Positions 14,092-15,122 of a DNA stretch of 15,122 nt are shown here, one piece after another (position 1 is the first letter of the stretch; the number at the start of each line of letters is the position of its first letter). The translations under genes and the position numbers were made by a program. Source of the stretch: Lachnospiraceae bacterium (GTDB lineage Bacteria > Bacillota_A > Clostridia > Lachnospirales > Lachnospiraceae); contig JAFYAD010000291.1 of the NCBI GenBank assembly GCA_017540915.1, positions 1 through 15,122 of the forward strand, read 5' to 3'. A model generated the notes under the pieces. The model was not told the origin of the DNA. It searched no databases and saw only the letters and a program-made list of their open reading frames with translations.

Positions 14092-14670
14092 CTAGTAGAC
14101 TTTTTTGATGATCCGGGCAGGATTTCCGGCGATGACACAGCCTGCCGGAAATGTTCCGCTCACCACACTGCCTGCGCCTATGACGCAATCATCCCCTATA
14201 TGACTACCCTTCAGGATAATGGTGTTGCAGCCCACAAAAACATTCCGCCCTATATGTACCGGTGCGATCTTCACGAATTCTGTGGTGACATTGCCGGATC
14301 TCATATCTTCCTCTCTGACCTGTGCATCCACCGGATGAAAGTCATTGTCCAGGATCTTGCAATTGGCTCCTACCAGCGTATTATCACCGATGGTGATACG
14401 ATCCCAGGCATATATGGTGGACCCGCTGATGCCCACATTGTCTCCTATACGGATACGGGCTTTATGCTTTGCTACTATTATAGTCCTCTGATAGAGTCCC
14501 AGCAAGTTCGACATGAAACTGCTGTTGATCTTTACATTATCTCCTATGGAGATCCTCGCTTCAGGGAATCTGTATATGACCGGGAAGCCTACACATCTCA
14601 GTCTTTTACCGTATTTTATGCGCTGCGCCCGAAGCAGCAATTTCGGAAGGTTTGTCTGAAATTTGAGCAT
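14092..14670 (-). CDS. Hexapeptide-repeat (left-handed beta-helix) acyltransferase
   Basis: A 192-residue acyltransferase, most likely an O- or N-acetyltransferase for a sugar of the glycan made by its neighbours. Hexapeptide repeats recur at ISIGDNVKI (40-48), IRIGDNVGI (73-81), ITIGDNTLV (92-100), VHIGRNVFV (138-146) and SHIGDDCVI (156-164), which build the beta-helix. His112 in DNDFHPVD is the catalytic base position of the maltose/galactoside O-acetyltransferase (WbbJ-like) branch. The GNPARIIKK ending (182-190) is typical. The start at 14670 is chosen because AGGAGG (14675-14680) is 4 nt upstream; an ATG at 14727 would read back over carB. It follows carB by 53 nt with no terminator, and precedes the sugar transferase by 19 nt. 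Confidence 0.92.
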   Translation of the reverse strand: MLKFQTNLPKLLLRAQRIKYGKRLRCVGFPVIYRFPEARISIGDNVKINSSFMSNLLGLYQRTIIVAKHKARIRIGDNVGISGSTIYAWDRITIGDNTLVGANCKILDNDFHPVDAQVREEDMRSGNVTTEFVKIAPVHIGRNVFVGCNTIILKGSHIGDDCVIGAGSVVSGTFPAGCVIAGNPARIIKKVY

Positions 14671-14674
14671 ATAT

Positions 14675-14680
14675 CCTCCT
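14675..14680 (-). promoter_or_regulatory. Ribosome binding site fixing the acyltransferase start
   Basis: AGGAGG on the minus strand, 4 nt before the ATG at 14668-14670. It decides against the frame opening at 14727. Confidence 0.85.
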
Positions 14681-14723
14681 TTCGCCCCGGATACACTTTC
14701 GGAACACCGGTCTGAGCCGGTTA

Positions 14724-15122
14724 TCAAAGCTTTGCGATATCTACCACGTTAAGTTCTCCCGCTCCGCTCTCAAGTGAACGGACAAGGGCATAAGCCGTAT
14801 CCATGGCTGTGATACAGTTAACTCCCGTCTCTATGGCGGTACGCCTGATGAGGAAGCCATCACGGCTCTTATCGCGGCCCTGGGTGGGAGTATTTATGAC
14901 AAGGTCGATCCTGTGACCCAACAGAAGATCCATGACCGTGGGTGATTCCTGGTGGAGCTTGTTGACCCTTCGAACCTTAACACCCTGTGAAGCAAGATAC
15001 TCCGCGGTTCCTCTGGTGGCATACACGATATAACCCAGAGCCTGGAAGCGTTTCACAAGATCCACAGCCTCAGGCTGATCCGCATCCTTTAAGGTTATTA
15101 TCATCTGCTTGTGCTTTGGAAG
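14724..15122 (-). CDS. carB: Carbamoyl-phosphate synthase large subunit, C-terminal end only
   Basis: The last 132 residues of CarB; the frame is open to the right edge and the rest lies outside the window. What is visible is the MGS-like allosteric domain that binds UMP and ornithine in characterised enzymes. The visible part starts with LPKHKQ, then [30 protein letters not shown], the [20 protein letters not shown] phosphate-site loop and [16 protein letters not shown], all in the order expected. It supplies carbamoyl phosphate for pyrimidines and arginine. The Met at 15104 is internal, not a start. It reads directly toward the glycan genes. The 53-nt gap holds a 5-bp hairpin (14706-14721) with no T-run, so read-through is likely. 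Confidence 0.93.
   Translation of the reverse strand, partial: LPKHKQMIITLKDADQPEAVDLVKRFQALGYIVYATRGTAEYLASQGVKVRRVNKLHQESPTVMDLLLGHRIDLVINTPTQGRDKSRDGFLIRRTAIETGVNCITAMDTAYALVRSLESGAGELNVVDIAKL

Noticed and set aside
13894..14715. Long plus-strand frame of 273 codons
   Set aside because: It lies opposite the acyltransferase and sugar transferase genes, whose motifs are clear. The translation shows no family motif and no ribosome site. It is an antisense shadow.
14706..14721. Terminator after carB
   Set aside because: Only a 5-bp stem (ACCGG/CCGGT), not followed by T residues on the minus strand.
1..15122. Mobile elements, CRISPR, tRNA or rRNA genes
   Set aside because: No transposase, integrase, direct-repeat array, clover-leaf or rRNA-like stretch was seen on either strand.

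Overview
The window reads as chromosome of a Gram-positive anaerobe of the class Clostridia, most likely a Lachnospiraceae-type bacterium. The evidence is strong AGGAGG-type ribosome sites, consensus sigma-A promoters, tight operons, roughly balanced GC, and proteins whose wording is typical of that family (clostridial-type MurG, subgroup-1c aspartate aminotransferase, signal-less BMP-family protein, FN3-amidase). The genus assignment is inference; no rRNA or marker gene is present. There is no tRNA, rRNA, insertion sequence, phage gene or CRISPR array. No gene-free stretch exceeds 260 bases.

Left part (1-9114, all minus strand): transcription runs leftward from a strong promoter at 9188-9216 through dapA, dapB, a ParB-like/BMP fusion protein, a small metallophosphoesterase and rarA. 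The last three are tightly packed (23-nt overlap, 10-nt gap). An aspartate aminotransferase with its own promoter, a second PLP aminotransferase, a rho-independent terminator and a truncated cation diffusion facilitator gene follow.

Centre (9115-9374): a divergent control region with two back-to-back sigma-A promoters whose -35 boxes lie 33 bp apart. One drives dapA leftward, the other murG rightward. The murG leader (about 90 nt) carries two hairpins built from the same GGTAT/ATACC pieces, including a perfect 16-bp palindrome. This would let meso-diaminopimelate supply and lipid II formation be controlled from one spot.

Right part (10440-15122): murG converges on a minus-strand cluster at a bidirectional terminator. 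That cluster reads carB (3' end only), a hexapeptide-repeat acyltransferase, an initiating sugar-phosphate transferase, an epimerase/glycosyltransferase-2 fusion, and a secreted N-acetylmuramoyl-L-alanine amidase. It looks like a small surface-glycan module fused to a cell-wall hydrolase.

Points most worth a second look: (1) the epimerase-GT2 fusion is joined exactly at an A8 tract, and loss of one A restores a stop codon followed by a ribosome site and ATG for a free-standing GT2; (2) the cytosolic-looking ParB-like + BMP protein next to lysine/DAP genes; (3) the divergent dapA/murG promoter region with its structured leader; (4) a candidate promoter that fires from inside the terminator ahead of the CDF transporter gene.
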